A DNA stretch of 6,646 bases. It comes from an uncultured Oscillospiraceae bacterium (GTDB lineage Bacteria; Bacillota; Clostridia; Oscillospirales; Oscillospiraceae). The notes beneath the pieces were generated by a model. The model searched no databases. It was not told the DNA's origin and saw only the letters and a list, made by a program, of their open reading frames with translations. Of the stretch, positions 5,230-6,646 are shown in pieces (positions within the stretch are counted from its first letter, which is position 1; each line of letters begins with the position of its first letter). The DNA lies in NCBI GenBank assembly GCA_934661135.1, contig CAKUJA010000105.1:1-6646 (forward strand). Reading direction: 5' to 3'. A program made the translations under genes and the position numbers.

Positions 5230-5720
5230 ACGACTTCACCGGCGCAGATAAAGTCTATATTGCCTGTGGCTACACAGATCTGCGTAAAGGCATAGACGGC
5301 CTGGCGCGCCTCGTCCAGCAGCAGTTTGAACTGGATCCATTTACCAACACGCTGTTCCTGTTTTGCGGACGGCGGCGAGACCGTATCAAGGGCTTGTACT
5401 GGGAAAAAGATGGCTTCATCCTGCTGTACAAGCGACTGGAACAGGGCGCGTACCAGTGGCCGCGCTCGGAATCCGAGGTAGAAGTTGTCCAAAAAGAAGC
5501 TGTTCGGTCGTTCCTCAGAGCAGGCGGAGCAGATGGTCATGGAGCGGCTGAGCTTTACTTACAACGAAGCGGAAGCCTATGTTTCCGGAACCAAAGCCGC
5601 CGCGGAGAAGCCTGTTGCTGTGAAGGCGCACGAGCACAAGCGGCAGTCCGGCAATGTGCTGGATGTCGTTCCGGAGGGGGCTCGTACCGAGGTGGTAGAG
5701 CACCGTCTGCCGAAGAATGA
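5223..5720 (+). pseudogene. tnpB: IS66 TnpB (Orf2), C-terminus replaced by out-of-frame sequence
   Basis: Starting at ATG 5223, inside the tnpA stop region, the first 86 residues are a clear IS66 TnpB: MLNDFTGADKVYIACGYTD, LRKGIDGLARLVQQQF, LFLFCGRRRDRIKGLYWEKDGF and LLYKRLEQGAYQWPRSESEV. The family normally runs to about 115 residues, with a further C-terminal helix region. Here the homology stops at codon 86 (5478), and the frame continues for 79 unrelated residues to a stop at 5718-5720 because it reads tnpC sequence in another frame. An internal deletion that joined tnpB to tnpC explains this. The predicted 165-residue product keeps the conserved core but has a foreign tail; whether it is stable or active is unknown. 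Confidence 0.85.
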
Positions 5721-6646
5721 GCGGATCTGCTCTGCCTGCGGCAGCGAATTGGTTGAGATCGGCAAAGAGGTTCGCCGGACGCTGCAGATGAAGCCGGCGG
5801 AGTTCTGAATCCGCGAGGGCGTATACTACACCTACGCCTGCAAGAACTGCGAGCAGGAGACCGGCGAGGCCAACATTGTGAAGGCAGCGAAAGAGCCTGC
5901 GCTGCTGCCCGGCAGCTTTGCCTCTGCGGAGGCAGTGGCATATCTGGCAGCGAAGAAGTTTGTCATGTACTCGCCGCTGTACCGGCTGAAACAGGAATTC
6001 AATCGTTAGGGCTTGAAGCTGTCCCGGCAGACGATGGCCAACTGGCTGTTGAAGGCCTCAGAGAAATGGCTGCGGCCGGTCTACGATGTGCTGCATGAGC
6101 AGCTTTGCAGGCAGCCGGTGCTGCACGCGGATGAGACGACCTTGCAGGTGCTGAAAGAGCCGGGACGTTCCTCTACCAGCAAGTCCTATATATGGTTGTA
6201 TCGCACCAGCGGCTGCGCCAAACAGGCCATTGTGCTGTATGAATACCAGCCCACAAGGAAAGCGGAGCACGCCGAGCGTTTCCTGCAAGGCTTCTCGGGC
6301 TGGCTGCACGCGGACGGATACCAGGGATACCACAGACTGCCGGGGAACATCCGCGTGGTGGGCTGTTGGGCACATGCGCGGCGAAAATTTGACGAGGCAC
6401 TGAGCACTCTGCCGCAAGAGAAACGGAAGGATTCTCCCGCGGCTATTGGCGAATGCTATTGTTCGCAGCTTTTCAAGCTGGAGCAGGCGTTTGCAGAGCT
6501 GACGCCGGAGGAGCGGCATGAGAAGCGGCTGGAACAGGAGAAACCTGTTTTAGACGCGCTGTTGTCGTGGGCAAATGAGATGCAGGCGAAAACAGCGCCG
6601 AAATCTGCGCTGGGGAAGGCCATCCACTACCTGCTGGAGCAGTGGC
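5482..6646 (+). pseudogene. tnpC: IS66 transposase TnpC, 5'-deleted with two in-frame stops (3' end outside window)
   Basis: The frame opens at KLSKKKLFGRSSEQ (5482), normally preceded by a start and a leucine-zipper-like helix, so roughly 40 or more N-terminal residues are missing. Next come the zinc-finger-like pairs CSAC (from about 5728) and CKNC, then the DDE domain: HADET with the first catalytic Asp at 6130-6132, and LHADGYQGY with the second at 6313-6315, followed by CWAHARRKF. Two nonsense codons interrupt it: TGA at 5806-5808 (in ..PAEF*IREGVYYTYACKNC, probably from TGG) and TAG at 6007-6009 (in QEFNR*GLKLSRQTM, probably from CAG). From 6010 the frame is open to the window edge. The third acidic residue cannot be assigned confidently. 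The combination of a deletion and two stops indicates decay rather than recoding. Confidence 0.9.

Larger units (their letters stand above)
4786..6646 (+). mobile_element. IS66-family insertion sequence, decayed, right end outside window
   Basis: The tnpA-tnpB-tnpC order with tnpA and tnpB overlapping is diagnostic of IS66. The left end is placed at GTAAGCG (4786), which fits the IS66 terminal repeats that usually begin GTAA; the eight bases before it, AAAGCACC (4778-4785), are the candidate 8-bp target duplication. The right repeat lies beyond the window, so the boundary cannot be confirmed. tnpA is intact, tnpB loses its C-terminus, and tnpC lacks its N-terminus and has two nonsense codons, so this copy cannot make its own full transposase. 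It inserted downstream of the tRNA-Val terminator and disrupts no visible gene. Confidence 0.9.

Noticed and set aside
5484..5500. CCAAAAAGAAG near the tnpB/tnpC junction as a programmed frameshift site
   Set aside because: tnpC is in the +1 frame relative to tnpB, not the -1 frame expected for an A-rich slippery run, and both proteins lack the sequence that normally lies between them.
5806..6009. TGA and TAG in tnpC as possible stop-codon recoding or programmed read-through
   Set aside because: Two different stop codons plus an N-terminal deletion in the same gene point to decay; all the other genes here use standard stops and no recoding signal was seen.

Overview
The window looks like chromosomal DNA from a GC-rich Gram-positive gut anaerobe, most likely an Oscillospiraceae/Ruminococcaceae-type Clostridia. 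This is an inference from the protein families, the AAGGAGG-type ribosome binding sites, the GC-rich codon use and the IS66 subtype; no 16S or marker gene is present.

Layout: (1) 2-583 (+) is the 3' part of a TraX-family membrane protein. A perfect 36-bp palindrome at 714-749 separates it from the convergent genes and probably terminates both sides. (2) On the minus strand, read right to left, come a small secreted lipoprotein (3895-3320), a terminator-like hairpin, an MBOAT/AlgI-type membrane O-acyltransferase (3259-1859) and, 12 bp further, a DHHW/AlgX-AlgJ-like SGNH protein (1846-749). The MBOAT and DHHW proteins form the classic two-component machine that moves an acyl group across the membrane and onto an extracellular glycan or polymer. 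The substrate cannot be read from the window. (3) Upstream of the lipoprotein, 3954-4117 is a 164-bp non-coding element with perfect 19-bp terminal inverted repeats flanked by TA, which looks like a MITE. (4) 4275-4463 is a complete tRNA transcription unit: promoter, tRNA-Val(CAC) and terminator. The tRNA has two mismatched stem pairs. (5) 4467-4785 holds no convincing gene but has a series of hairpins. (6) From 4786 to the right edge is a decaying IS66-family insertion sequence: intact tnpA, tnpB cut short and joined to tnpC by an internal deletion, and tnpC carrying two in-frame stop codons.

No CRISPR array, phage gene, toxin-antitoxin pair or recognisable defence system was seen. The most unusual items are the MITE-like element in the lipoprotein leader, the mismatched tRNA-Val, the hairpin-rich gene-free stretch, and a palindrome shared between the IS66 leader and the tnpA coding region.
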